Below, piece by piece: positions 40,612 through 48,722 of a stretch of 62,900 nucleotides of DNA (position 1 is its first letter; each line of letters begins with the position of its first letter). The DNA is from Virgisporangium ochraceum (GTDB lineage: Bacteria > Actinomycetota > Actinomycetes > Mycobacteriales > Micromonosporaceae), in contig NZ_BOPH01000028.1 of NCBI RefSeq assembly GCF_016863655.1, forward strand, positions 1 to 62,900. Direction: 5' to 3'. A program made the position numbers and the translations under genes. The notes under the pieces were generated by a model, which worked only from the letters and a program-made list of their open reading frames with translations, made no database searches and was not told the DNA's origin.

Positions 40612-41534
40612 CGCGCACCCGCCGGGGCCGCGGCGTACTCGACGCTGTCGGCGGTGAGGTCCATGAAGACCTCCTCCAGCGAGCCGCGTCGCGGGGTGAG
40701 CTCCGACAGCACGATCCCGTGCGCCGCGGCCACGCGGCCGACCGCCAGACCGTCCATCGAGGACACGACGAGGCCGTCGTCCGCGGACGACACCACCTGC
40801 CCGCCCGCGTCGGTCAGCAGCTTCCCCAGCCGCGCGGGCTCCTCGGCGCGCACCAGCACCTCGGGCCGCGTGTTGTTCCGGAGCACGTCGTCGAGCGGGG
40901 CGTCGGCGATCAGGCGTCCGCGGCCGATCACGAGGAGATGGTCGGCGGTCAGGGCCATCTCGCTCATCAGGTGGCTCGACACCAGCACGGTGCGGCCCTC
41001 GGCGGCGTAGCCGCGCATGAGGTCCCGGATCCAGCGGATGCCCTCCGGGTCGAGGCCGTTGACCGGCTCGTCGAACATGAGCACGGGCGGGTCGCCGAGG
41101 AGCGCGGCGGCCACCCCCAGCCGCTGGCTCATCCCGAGCGAGAACGCCCGGGTCCGCCGACGGGCCACACCGGACAGCCCGACCCGCTCGAGCACCTCGT
41201 CGACGCGGGTGCGCGGGATCCGGTTGCTCTGCGCCAGGGCGAGCAGGTGGTGGTAGCCCGTCCGGCCCGGATGCACGGCGCGCGCGTCGAGAAGGGCGCC
41301 GACGGTGTGCAGCGGCGTCGGCAGGTCGGCGTACCGGGTACCGGCGACGGTCACCGTGCCCGCCGTGGGCAGGTCGAGACCGAGGACCATCCGCATCGTG
41401 GTGGTCTTGCCGGCCCCGTTCGGGCCGAGGAACCCGGTGACCCGGCCCGGCTCGACGGTGAACGTCAGGTCGTCGACGGCGACGGTCGACCCGTACCGCT
41501 TCGTGAGGCCCCGCGCCTCGATCCGCACATTCAT
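40608..41534 (-). CDS. ABC exporter ATPase
   Basis: 308 residues. Walker A GPNGAGKTT, Q-loop region, signature SLGMSQRLGVA, Walker B VLMFDEPVNGLDP and the switch histidine in SSHLMSE. The C-terminal LEEVFMDLT is typical of drug or lantibiotic-type exporters. First gene of the five-gene operon ATPase-permease-streptophobe-regulator-kinase. ATG at 41534. Confidence 0.92.
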   Translation of the reverse strand: MNVRIEARGLTKRYGSTVAVDDLTFTVEPGRVTGFLGPNGAGKTTTMRMVLGLDLPTAGTVTVAGTRYADLPTPLHTVGALLDARAVHPGRTGYHHLLALAQSNRIPRTRVDEVLERVGLSGVARRRTRAFSLGMSQRLGVAAALLGDPPVLMFDEPVNGLDPEGIRWIRDLMRGYAAEGRTVLVSSHLMSEMALTADHLLVIGRGRLIADAPLDDVLRNNTRPEVLVRAEEPARLGKLLTDAGGQVVSSADDGLVVSSMDGLAVGRVAAAHGIVLSELTPRRGSLEEVFMDLTADSVEYAAAPAGAR

Positions 41535-41684
41535 GGCGGTGACGCTCGCAGCCCCACCTGGCCGGTTCCGCAGAGCTTCTGTGAGAGTCCTGAACGCAAA
41601 GGGGGACATAGCACGGAAGACGCCCGCTCCCGCCGGCGAACTCTGCCGGTCCCCGGGTCGTCCCGACCCGTGCCGGGCACCGGC

Positions 41685-41716
41685 GCGGCGGCGCGCCCCT
41701 GCCTGCGCGCCGCCGC
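41685..41716 (-). terminator. Terminator of the small leftward gene
   Basis: 12-base perfect arms GCGGCGGCGCGC (41685-41696) and GCGCGCCGCCGC (41705-41716) with an 8-base loop, six bases past the stop at 41723. A smaller hairpin (CGGGTCG/CGACCCG) lies further left. Confidence 0.65.
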
Positions 41717-41722
41717 CCGGTT

Positions 41723-41878
41723 CTAGTGCCTGCGCCCCCGTCGCCGGTCGGCGGTGTTACCCGCCGCCCGCCGCAGCATGTGGGCGAACAAGCCGACGCG
41801 CTCGTCGGCCCGGCGCCGGGTACGGTCGTCCATGTTCTCCAGGCGCCACATCAGGTTCGCGGCGTGCATGTCGCTCAT
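41723..41878 (-). CDS. 51-residue basic protein under a MerR-type promoter
   Basis: Starts MSDMHAANLMWRLENMDD and ends in a run of arginines (TADRRRGRRH). No known domain. The ATG at 41878 is 12 bases after GGAGG; an in-frame ATG at 41890 directly abuts GGAGG. A strong promoter (41930-41960) and a terminator (41685-41716) frame it, which supports a real gene despite its size. Confidence 0.55.
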   Translation of the reverse strand: MSDMHAANLMWRLENMDDRTRRRADERVGLFAHMLRRAAGNTADRRRGRRH

Positions 41879-41929
41879 CGCGCATCCCATCCTCCGTCGT
41901 CCGTCGCCGGTCTCTCCGGCACGCTTCGT

Positions 41930-41960
41930 ACCGTAGAAGCTGGAGTGCACTCCAACTCAA
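41930..41960 (-). promoter_or_regulatory. MerR-type promoter with 19-bp spacer and perfect dyad
   Basis: On the minus strand -35 TTGAGT (41960-41955), 19-base spacer, -10 TACGGT (41935-41930). The spacer contains the perfect 14-base palindrome TGGAGTGCACTCCA (41941-41954). Same architecture as 12435-12465 but a different dyad. Drives the 51-residue gene; no merR gene is nearby. Confidence 0.75.
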
Positions 41961-41999
41961 GCCCTTTTCCGCGTAGGTGTGACGGACGTCAACCGCTGC

Positions 42000-42005
42000 T
42001 ACCGT
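42000..42005 (+). promoter_or_regulatory. -10 box of leaderless epoxide hydrolase transcript
   Basis: TACCGT ends seven bases before the ATG at 42012; no ribosome site is present, so the mRNA probably starts at the A of the ATG. Confidence 0.5.
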
Positions 42006-42011
42006 CCGGGA

Positions 42012-43172
42012 ATGGACAGCGAGGTGCGACCGTTCAGCATCGGCGTCTCCGACGACGACCTCGACGATCTGCGGCGGCGGCTGCGGCGTGCGCGGTGGCC
42101 GGAACCGGCGACGGTTCCCGACTGGAGCCAGGGTGTTCCCGTCGGTTGGCTGCGCGACCTGTGCGCGTACTGGGCCGACGGCTACGACTGGCGCGGGCTC
42201 GAGGCGCGGCTCGCGGGGCTGCCGCACCACGTCACCGCGATCGACGGCGTCGACGTGCACTTCATCCATCGACGCTCGCCGCATCCGCACGCCGTGCCGC
42301 TGATCCTCACGCACGGCTGGCCCGGCTCCGTGGTGGAGTTCCTGGACGTGATCGGTCCGCTGGCCGACGATCCCGACGACCCGTTCCATGTCGTATGTCC
42401 GTCGCTGCCGGGCTTCGGGTTCAGCGGAAAGCCGACCGGGCCGGGCTGGGGACCGGCGCGCATCGCGGCCGCGTGGGCCGAGCTGATGGGCCGCCTCGGG
42501 TACGACAGGTTCGGCGCGCAGGGCGGCGACTGGGGCTCGGCCGTCACCACCCAGCTCGGCAGCCAGGTTCCCGACCGCCTCATCGGTATCCACCTGAACT
42601 ACGCGCCGGTCGCGCCGCCACCGTCCACATCGGACGATCCCGACGTGACCGACGAGGAGCGGGAGAGTCTCGCCGCCGTCGCCGAGCACCGCGAGTGGGG
42701 CATGGGCTACTCCACGCAGCAGGGCACGCGCCCGCAGACGCTCGGGTACGCGCTCGTCGACTCACCCGTCGGCCAGTGCGCCTGGATCGCCGAGAAGTAC
42801 TGGGCGTGGACCGACCACGACGGCGACCCGCTCTCGGCCCTGACCCGCGACCAGATGCTCGACAACATCAGCCTCTACTGGCACACGGCCACCGCCGCGT
42901 CGTCGGCGCGGATCTACTGGGAGGACGGCTTCGCGCGGCCGTCGCGGCGCAACCAGGTGCGCCAGCAGGCGCCGCTGTCGGTCCCGACGGGGATCTCGGT
43001 GTTCCCACGCGAGATCGTGCGCCCCTCGCGTCGCTGGTGTGAGCGGTACTTCCTCGATCTGCGGTTCTACGAGAGGCCCGACCGCGGCGGGCACTTCGCC
43101 GCGTGGGAGCAGCCCGCGCTGTTCGTCGACCAGGTCCGGCGCGCCTTCCGGACGATGCGTACCGCGCGTTAG
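42012..43172 (+). CDS. Epoxide hydrolase (EHN plus alpha/beta hydrolase)
   Basis: 386 residues. N-terminal EHN domain (about 5-110, starting PFSIGVSDDDLDDL), then LILTHGWPGSVVEFLDVI (oxyanion HGWP), nucleophile aspartate in QGGDWGSAV, lid with YWED, and the histidine in RGGHFAAWEQP. All catalytic elements of microsomal-type epoxide hydrolases are there. It opens epoxides to diols in the cytoplasm. Probably leaderless. Confidence 0.9.
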   Translation: MDSEVRPFSIGVSDDDLDDLRRRLRRARWPEPATVPDWSQGVPVGWLRDLCAYWADGYDWRGLEARLAGLPHHVTAIDGVDVHFIHRRSPHPHAVPLILTHGWPGSVVEFLDVIGPLADDPDDPFHVVCPSLPGFGFSGKPTGPGWGPARIAAAWAELMGRLGYDRFGAQGGDWGSAVTTQLGSQVPDRLIGIHLNYAPVAPPPSTSDDPDVTDEERESLAAVAEHREWGMGYSTQQGTRPQTLGYALVDSPVGQCAWIAEKYWAWTDHDGDPLSALTRDQMLDNISLYWHTATAASSARIYWEDGFARPSRRNQVRQQAPLSVPTGISVFPREIVRPSRRWCERYFLDLRFYERPDRGGHFAAWEQPALFVDQVRRAFRTMRTAR

Positions 43173-43322
43173 GCTTGCCCGGCCTCCCCGCGCGATCGGC
43201 CGAACGGTCGGCCACCGGTGCCGTGGCGACCGACACAAGCCGAACCATCGCCCGTGGGCGACCCCGCGGCCGAAGAACTAGCGTGGCCTCGCGTCGGGAC
43301 GGCATACGGAGGCACGCTGCAG

Positions 43323-43829
43323 ATGAATAGGCTCGTCGGTCACTATGCACCCTGGCTGCTCACCGCGGTGCTGGGTCTGCTCATCCTGATCACCGTGGTG
43401 CCACAGGTGACGGAGGTGCTGCGGTGGCGCGTGCTGATCCTGGTGCTGCTGCTGGTGTTCGCCGCCGCGGTGTACCTCGCCGTCACGCTGTTCGCCCACG
43501 GCCGGCGGCTGTGTGAACACTGCATCCGGGCGCTGCCGCTCGACGCGTCGACGGTCGCGCAGCGGTACCGCGTCCGCTTCCGCACCGCGCACCTGTTCGA
43601 GCGGCGGCCGTTGGCGTTCGGCTACCTGGGCGTGGTGATCGCGTCGTCGCTGCTCTACGACCACCCGGTGGGGCGGTACGTGTGGGCGGCCGCGCAGGCG
43701 ACACTGGCGTACCTGCTGGTGGTGTACGTGACCCACCAGCGGCTGCAGCCGTGGTGCCCGCAGTGCCGCGCCGGCGGCGAGGAACTGACCGCGCCGTCGG
43801 CGCCGAACCCCGTGACGAGCCAGGTCTAG
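43323..43829 (+). CDS. Small membrane protein with two CxxC motifs
   Basis: 168 residues. Two N-terminal helices (WLLTAVLGLLILITVV; VLILVLLLVFAAAVYLAVTL), then CEHC about residue 62, two further hydrophobic stretches (FGYLGVVIASSLLY; AAAQATLAYLLVVYV) and CPQC about residue 150. The paired CxxC could bind zinc or form disulphides. A GGAGG site lies ten bases before ATG. It is convergent with the TPR gene, sharing a CTAG at the stops. Function unknown. Confidence 0.7.
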   Translation: MNRLVGHYAPWLLTAVLGLLILITVVPQVTEVLRWRVLILVLLLVFAAAVYLAVTLFAHGRRLCEHCIRALPLDASTVAQRYRVRFRTAHLFERRPLAFGYLGVVIASSLLYDHPVGRYVWAAAQATLAYLLVVYVTHQRLQPWCPQCRAGGEELTAPSAPNPVTSQV

Positions 43830-44209
43830 CCGTCGGGCCACAGGCGGGCGATGGCCGCCTGTGCCCGGGCCGAGTCGCGCCCGCCCAACCGCGCCGAGTG
43901 CGTGTAGGTGGCGTAGGCGTCGGACAGCCAGTGCCGTTGCTCGTAGATCCGCCCCAGGTGGTAGTACGCCGAGGCCTTCGTCTCACGGTCGCCGGACCGG
44001 CACGCGTCGCGGTACGCCTTCGCCGCCGAGGTGTGGTGGTGCTGCTGCTCGTAGCAGAGCCCGAGGTGGTAGCACGCGTCGGCGGCCACCCTCGGGTCGG
44101 AGGACTGGGCGGCCTGTTCGAACGCCCGGATCGCCGCCGACACCTTGTGTTGTCTTTCGCAGGACTCGCCCTCACGCATCCATTCGAGGGCCTGCGCTGA
44201 GCTCTTCAT
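43826..44209 (-). CDS. TPR / Sel1-like repeat protein
   Basis: 127 residues, three or more helical repeats of about 34 residues (AIRAFEQAAQSSDPRVAADACYHLG; AAKAYRDACRSGDRETKASAYYHLG, quoted in parts: AIRAFEQAAQ, ADACYHLGLCYE, ASAYYHLGRIYE). GGAGG five bases before the ATG at 44209 decides the start over ATG 44221. A protein-protein interaction scaffold; partner unknown. Confidence 0.75.
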   Translation of the reverse strand: MKSSAQALEWMREGESCERQHKVSAAIRAFEQAAQSSDPRVAADACYHLGLCYEQQHHHTSAAKAYRDACRSGDRETKASAYYHLGRIYEQRHWLSDAYATYTHSARLGGRDSARAQAAIARLWPDG

Positions 44210-44296
44210 CTCGACCTCCATCACCCGACGGAGAGCCCTTCCATGGTAAGCCCGGCGTGGCTCCTCGCACACCGTCAGGCGGGGACCGGGCGTGGG

Positions 44297-45505
44297 TCAG
44301 GTCCGGGAGCGGGTCCCCAGCGGGGCGGCCTGCGCGCGGAGCACGGGAAGGTCGTGGTACAGGAGGCGGCCGTCGCGTTTGAGGACGACGCCGTCCACCA
44401 GGACCGTGCGGACGTGCGACGGGGTCAGGCTGCTCACCACGGCACCGGCCAGATCGCCGGCGGTGCCGGTCAGGTGCGACAGGCCGTCGAGGAGCACCAG
44501 GTCGGCCCGTTTGCCCACCTCGATCGAGCCGGTCCGGTCGGACAGGCCCGCGGCACGGGCCGAGTCGATGGTCGCCGCCCGGAGGATCGACGCCGCGGGC
44601 GGCCGGTCGGCCGACGACGACAGGCGCCGGGTGCGCAGGGTGTCACGCATGGGCTCGAACAGGTCGGGTGCGGAGTTGATGACCACGTCGACCCCCAGCG
44701 CCGGACGCGCGCCGGCGTCCTCCAGCCGGCCGTACGCCGACGGGCCGTGGCCCATCACGGCCTCCACCGTCGGGGTGACCACCGCCGGCGTGCCGGTGTC
44801 GGCCAGCAGCTTCGCGTCGTCGGGGGTGATGGCGTTCAGGTGGACCAGTTGCAGGTCCGGACCCAGCAGGCCGGCGTCGTGCAACGGTCGGACGACCGGG
44901 CCTCCCGCGTGCAGAGCGACCATGAGACCGAGGTCGCGGCCCCACCGGAGCTGCGCGACGAACTCGTCCCAGTCGCCGTACTCGCCACCCAGCACGGCCA
45001 GCGCACCGGTCACCCGCCCGTGTCGGGAGGCCAACCGGCGGGCGTCGTCGCCCGGGTCCGTGTGACCGACCACCGCGCGGACGCCCGCCGCCTCGAACGC
45101 GTCCAGGACGGCGTCGGTGTGGTCGGGGCCGCGGGTGGTGGCGTTGCTCCAGTCGAAGAGCGTGGTGACGCCCGCGTCCAGCGCCTCCACCGCGCCCAGC
45201 AGGGTGGCCAGCCGGGCCTCGGCCGGGGTGTACGAGTGCAGCGCCGCGCCCAGGATCTCCGCGAAGTACCGGGGCATCGCCATGTCCGCGCCGAGGCCGC
45301 GCAGCGGGGCCTGCCACACGTGGCGGTGGGCGTCGACGAAGCCCGGAGCCACCACCAGACCGGTCGCGTCGATCACGGGAACGGCGGCGTCCACCGGCGG
45401 ACCCACCGAGACGATCATCCCGTCGCGGACGAGCACGTCGCCCCGGGGGATCTCGGGCAGGTCGGCGCCGGGCACCACGTGGCCGCCGCGGATCACGATC
45501 TCCAT
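44297..45505 (-). CDS. Amidohydrolase (cytosine deaminase / chlorohydrolase class)
   Basis: 402 residues. Metal ligands: GFVDAHRHVWQ, the histidine in MVALHAGG, VHLNAI and a late INSAPDLFEPM where many homologues have an aspartate. The C-terminal DRTGSIEVGKRADLVLLD is the usual composite-barrel end. Likely deaminates or dechlorinates a heterocycle. GAGGAG ribosome site before ATG 45505. Divergent from the marR gene, with strong operators between, so it is probably repressed by that MarR protein. Confidence 0.85.
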   Translation of the reverse strand: MEIVIRGGHVVPGADLPEIPRGDVLVRDGMIVSVGPPVDAAVPVIDATGLVVAPGFVDAHRHVWQAPLRGLGADMAMPRYFAEILGAALHSYTPAEARLATLLGAVEALDAGVTTLFDWSNATTRGPDHTDAVLDAFEAAGVRAVVGHTDPGDDARRLASRHGRVTGALAVLGGEYGDWDEFVAQLRWGRDLGLMVALHAGGPVVRPLHDAGLLGPDLQLVHLNAITPDDAKLLADTGTPAVVTPTVEAVMGHGPSAYGRLEDAGARPALGVDVVINSAPDLFEPMRDTLRTRRLSSSADRPPAASILRAATIDSARAAGLSDRTGSIEVGKRADLVLLDGLSHLTGTAGDLAGAVVSSLTPSHVRTVLVDGVVLKRDGRLLYHDLPVLRAQAAPLGTRSRT

Positions 45506-45521
45506 GTCCAACTCCTCACTA

Positions 45522-45555
45522 GAAAGCTTTTCGAAAAGCTATATGTAAAGCTTTC
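45522..45555. promoter_or_regulatory. Overlapping MarR-type operators
   Basis: GAAAGCTTT (45522-45530) and AAAGCTTTC (45547-45555) are perfect inverted arms; within them AGCTTTTCGAAAAGCT (45525-45540) is a perfect 16-base palindrome. The block lies between amidohydrolase and marR starts and is the AT-richest spot of the area. Confidence 0.75.
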
Positions 45556-45579
45556 AAGGCGCAAGAGGGCGGGAGACCG

Positions 45580-45585
45580 TACGAT
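45580..45585 (+). promoter_or_regulatory. -10 box of leaderless marR transcript
   Basis: TACGAT ends six bases before the GTG at 45592; no ribosome site. Confidence 0.45.
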
Positions 45586-45591
45586 CGACGC

Positions 45592-46089
45592 GTGCGAAAG
45601 GACGTCGTCGACGGCATCGCGGCGGTGTGGGCGCGGGAGCTGGCCGCCGTCAGCGGCCTGCAGTTCGAACTGTCGAAGCGGGCGGCACGGCTGTCGGCGC
45701 TGTTCTCCGAGCGGGTCAACGCCGAGCTCGCCAAGCTCGGGCTCACCAAGGCCGAGTACGAGATCCTCGCCGTGCTGCGGGCGGCCGGCGCGCCGTACCG
45801 GCTGCGGCCGTCGGACATCGGCGCCCGGCTGATGCTCTCCTCGGGCGGCACCAGCAACCTGCTGCGGCGCCTCGGCGAGGAACGGCTCGTCGAACGCGAG
45901 GCCGACGCGTCCGACGCCCGCAGTTCCTGGGTACGGCTGTCGGCCGAGGGCGTCGCGGTCGCCGAGAAGGCGGTGCTCGCGGCCAGCGCGGCCCAACAGG
46001 CCCTGCTCACGCGCGTCCCGGAAGAGCGGGCCGAAGCGGCGAACGCCGCGCTGCGCGATCTGCTGATCGCGCTCGGAGACGGCGCCTGA
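45592..46089 (+). CDS. MarR-family transcriptional regulator
   Basis: 165 residues. Winged helix: LTKAEYEILAVLRAAGAPYRL, LRPSDIGARLMLSSGGTSNL, LRRLGEERLVEREADASDAR (read as consecutive parts of one domain, about residues 50-110). GTG start without ribosome site, suggesting leaderless translation. It probably represses itself and the divergent amidohydrolase by the operators at 45522-45555. Confidence 0.87.
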   Translation: MRKDVVDGIAAVWARELAAVSGLQFELSKRAARLSALFSERVNAELAKLGLTKAEYEILAVLRAAGAPYRLRPSDIGARLMLSSGGTSNLLRRLGEERLVEREADASDARSSWVRLSAEGVAVAEKAVLAASAAQQALLTRVPEERAEAANAALRDLLIALGDGA

Positions 46090-46112
46090 CGCGTGACCCG
46101 CGGAGATGGGCT

Positions 46113-47528
46113 CTAGGCCGAGGTGGCGGCGACCCGGCCGGTGCGGACGGCGTCGACCAGGGCGGCGTGGTCGCGTTGGTTCTGGTCGGCGTAGCTCTCC
46201 GCGAACTGGGCCACGGCCTGATCGACGACGTCGCTGCCGCCGAGGTACTCGGCGATCGCGATGCGGTCGCCGGACCGTGCGTGCGCGCGGGCGAGCGTGT
46301 GGCCGCACAGCTCGCCGAAGCGCAGCATCCCCTCGGGGGTCATCTGTTCGGCGACGGCGATGCCCTTCCAGTCGTAGAGCTGGCGGACGTAGAAGTCCCG
46401 CGTTCCGCCGTCGATGCCCCGCACGGCCTGCCAGCCGAGGAAGATGTCGCCGGCCGCCTGCATCATCCGCTGCCCGGCGACCACCCGCTGGCCCTGGTGG
46501 TCGTAGCGGCTGGGGCCGACGTACTCGGCGAGCACCGAGGTCGACGCCTCCTTGACCTGCAGCAGCAGCGGGTCCCGTTCGTCGCGTCCGAGCATGAGGA
46601 TGATCCAGCAGCGGGTGCCCACGCTGCCGACGCCGACCACCTTGCGGGCCATGTCGACGAACTCGAACTGCTCCACCAGCGCGCGCCGTTCCGACGGCAG
46701 GGACTCGGTGTAGCCGCGGATCAGCTCCCGGATGGCGGCTTCGAGCTCGGCGCGTTCGACGTCGGGCAGCAGGTCGCCGATCGGCTGGAGCAACGGCGGA
46801 TCGGCGTTGATCCGCCGCTGTCCGTCGACGACGGAGGTGAGGCGGTCGAAGGCCATCAGGTTGTCCTTCGCGCGTGCCTTCGACGCGGCCCTGACCAGCC
46901 GCTCGCGCCCCGCCTTGTGCAGGTGGGTGGCGAAGAGGGTCCGCACGACGTCGGCGTCGACCTTCGCGTACCACACGTCGAGGTTGCGCATCGCCGCGAG
47001 GTTGCGCACCGTCTCCCGGTAGGAGCGGACCGTGGAGACGACGATGGAGCGCCGTTGCCGCGTGGTGAACCCGTTCTGCCGGCCGGCGATGACCAGGCTC
47101 GTGGCCAGGCGCTTGAGGTCCCACTCGAACGGGCCCGGCAGCGTCTCGTCGAAGTCGTTGATGTCGAACAGCAGGTTCCGCTCGGGCGAGGCGAGCAGGC
47201 GGAAGTTCAGCATGTGGGCGTCACCGCACAGCTGCGCGGTGATCCCGGCCCGCGGAGTGTCGGCCAGGTCCATGGCCATGATCGCGGCGGCGCCGCGGTA
47301 GAACCGGAACGGCGACTCGGTCATCCGCCCGTAGCGGATGGGGACGAGCTCGGGCACCCGGGTCGCCGACTGCGCCTCGATGACGTCGATCGGGTCGCGC
47401 CGCTTCGCGGTCGGCGCGTAGTCGGCGTGGCTGGCCCGGGGGGCCACCTTCCGTGCGGCCCGTCCGGCCGCGGCGCGGTCGCGTGCCGTCGCACGCCGGG
47501 TGACCATCGGGGCCTGGTCTGTCGTCAT
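46113..47528 (-). CDS. DUF2252 family protein
   Basis: 471 residues, typical DUF2252: RVPELVPIRYGRMTESPFRF, YRGAAAIMAMDLADTP, CGDAHMLNFRLLASPERNL, FDINDFDETLPGPFEWDLKR and DYNxx-like DWKGIAV. The GDAHxxNF and DxNDFD stretches resemble catalytic and metal loops of kinase-like phosphotransferases (aminoglycoside/choline kinase fold). Substrate unknown. ATG at 47528; converges on marR with 23 bases between. Confidence 0.85.
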   Translation of the reverse strand: MTTDQAPMVTRRATARDRAAAGRAARKVAPRASHADYAPTAKRRDPIDVIEAQSATRVPELVPIRYGRMTESPFRFYRGAAAIMAMDLADTPRAGITAQLCGDAHMLNFRLLASPERNLLFDINDFDETLPGPFEWDLKRLATSLVIAGRQNGFTTRQRRSIVVSTVRSYRETVRNLAAMRNLDVWYAKVDADVVRTLFATHLHKAGRERLVRAASKARAKDNLMAFDRLTSVVDGQRRINADPPLLQPIGDLLPDVERAELEAAIRELIRGYTESLPSERRALVEQFEFVDMARKVVGVGSVGTRCWIILMLGRDERDPLLLQVKEASTSVLAEYVGPSRYDHQGQRVVAGQRMMQAAGDIFLGWQAVRGIDGGTRDFYVRQLYDWKGIAVAEQMTPEGMLRFGELCGHTLARAHARSGDRIAIAEYLGGSDVVDQAVAQFAESYADQNQRDHAALVDAVRTGRVAATSA

Positions 47529-47581
47529 CGTCAACGTGTAGTTCGGCGGCCATGACCGGTGCATCATCCGGCGGGGATGAG

Positions 47582-48649
47582 TCACGGCCGCCGTGGTCGA
47601 CGCCTGTGCAGCCCGAACAGGACGAGTCCGACGACGCCGACGAGCACCCCCGCGGCGACGGCGGTGGGTATGCCCCGGCAGCCCGCGGTCGGGCGGTCGA
47701 GGCGCAGCGCGCACACCATGAGCGACGCCTTCGCCGCCCCGTACCGGGCCCGCAGTTCGGCGCGGAGGTCACGCCACTGGCGGCGGGTCTCGGTGACCGC
47801 GCCCGCCACGGCCCGCGCGAAGTTGCGGCCGACCCGGCCGCGCGCGGTCGTCGGGTCCGTCGCCTCGCCGGTGCGCGGGTCGATCGTCCCGAGGTCCTTG
47901 TTGAGACCGGCGTGGGTGACCCGCCGCGCGCACTCCTCGACGCCGGGCACGCTGTCGTGGAGCACGAAGCACCCGGTCGACAGGCCGGGCGGAACGGTCG
48001 GTGTCCGGTCGCGGCGCAGGTCGAGAACCGGGCTCGGGGTCGGCAGGCCGAGGCCGGGCGGGTTGTCGGCGCCGGTCGGGCGGGTCGGGTCGGCCTCGTC
48101 GGTCCAGTTGCTGTGCGAGTAGAAGTCCTGGACGCCGTGCAGCGCCCGGCCGAAGCTCTCCAGTGCCCGGCACTTGGCCCGCTGCTCGCGGGGTGAGTCG
48201 AACTCGCAGTCGGTGCCGAGGTCGACGGCCGCGGGGACGATCGCACCCTCGGCGTCGAGCAGGTGCGCGGCGCGGTCCACGGCCTCCCGGAACCGCCCGC
48301 GCAGGTGGTCGACGCACGCGCGGAGGCTCGCGGTCGCCGCGTCGCGGGTGCGCGGGTAGTCACCGTCGAGGTAGTCGGCGCCGTCGCAGTGGGCGGTCGG
48401 GTCGAACGGCTCGGTGAGGTCGGGCGCCCCGACCGCGCCGAACCGCTTCCCCTGGCCGGCGAGCTGGTCGGCCGACCGTGGCTCGAAGCAGAAGCGGTCC
48501 GGGCCGGTGCAGGCCACCGCGGCGCGCGTGATCCGTTCGTGCTCCCGGTTCTGCCCCGCGGTGTCGATCGTGCCGAACGCCGTCGCCCGGCCCGCCGGCC
48601 CCATGATGGCGGCCGCGAGAACCAGGCTGGCGACAACCCTCCGCACCAT
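47582..48649 (-). CDS. CinY-like secreted protein with zinc-phospholipase/HET-C-like motif
   Basis: 355 residues. Signal peptide (about 1-24, ending ATAFG) and a C-terminal membrane helix (AVAAGVLVGVVGLVLFGL) followed by arginines, the plan of a wall- or membrane-tethered protein. The core has EHERITRAAV near the N-terminus and HGVQDFYSHSNWTDE in the middle, as in zinc-dependent phospholipase C/HET-C-like proteins and CinY of the cinnamycin cluster. No lantibiotic genes are nearby. Confidence 0.75.
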   Translation of the reverse strand: MVRRVVASLVLAAAIMGPAGRATAFGTIDTAGQNREHERITRAAVACTGPDRFCFEPRSADQLAGQGKRFGAVGAPDLTEPFDPTAHCDGADYLDGDYPRTRDAATASLRACVDHLRGRFREAVDRAAHLLDAEGAIVPAAVDLGTDCEFDSPREQRAKCRALESFGRALHGVQDFYSHSNWTDEADPTRPTGADNPPGLGLPTPSPVLDLRRDRTPTVPPGLSTGCFVLHDSVPGVEECARRVTHAGLNKDLGTIDPRTGEATDPTTARGRVGRNFARAVAGAVTETRRQWRDLRAELRARYGAAKASLMVCALRLDRPTAGCRGIPTAVAAGVLVGVVGLVLFGLHRRRPRRP

Positions 48650-48722
48650 CGAGGCCCCCTCACGGTCCGCCCGCGCCGATCGTCCCGGCCGCCGGGCGGG
48701 GGCCGCCTCATCCGCCGCGGAT

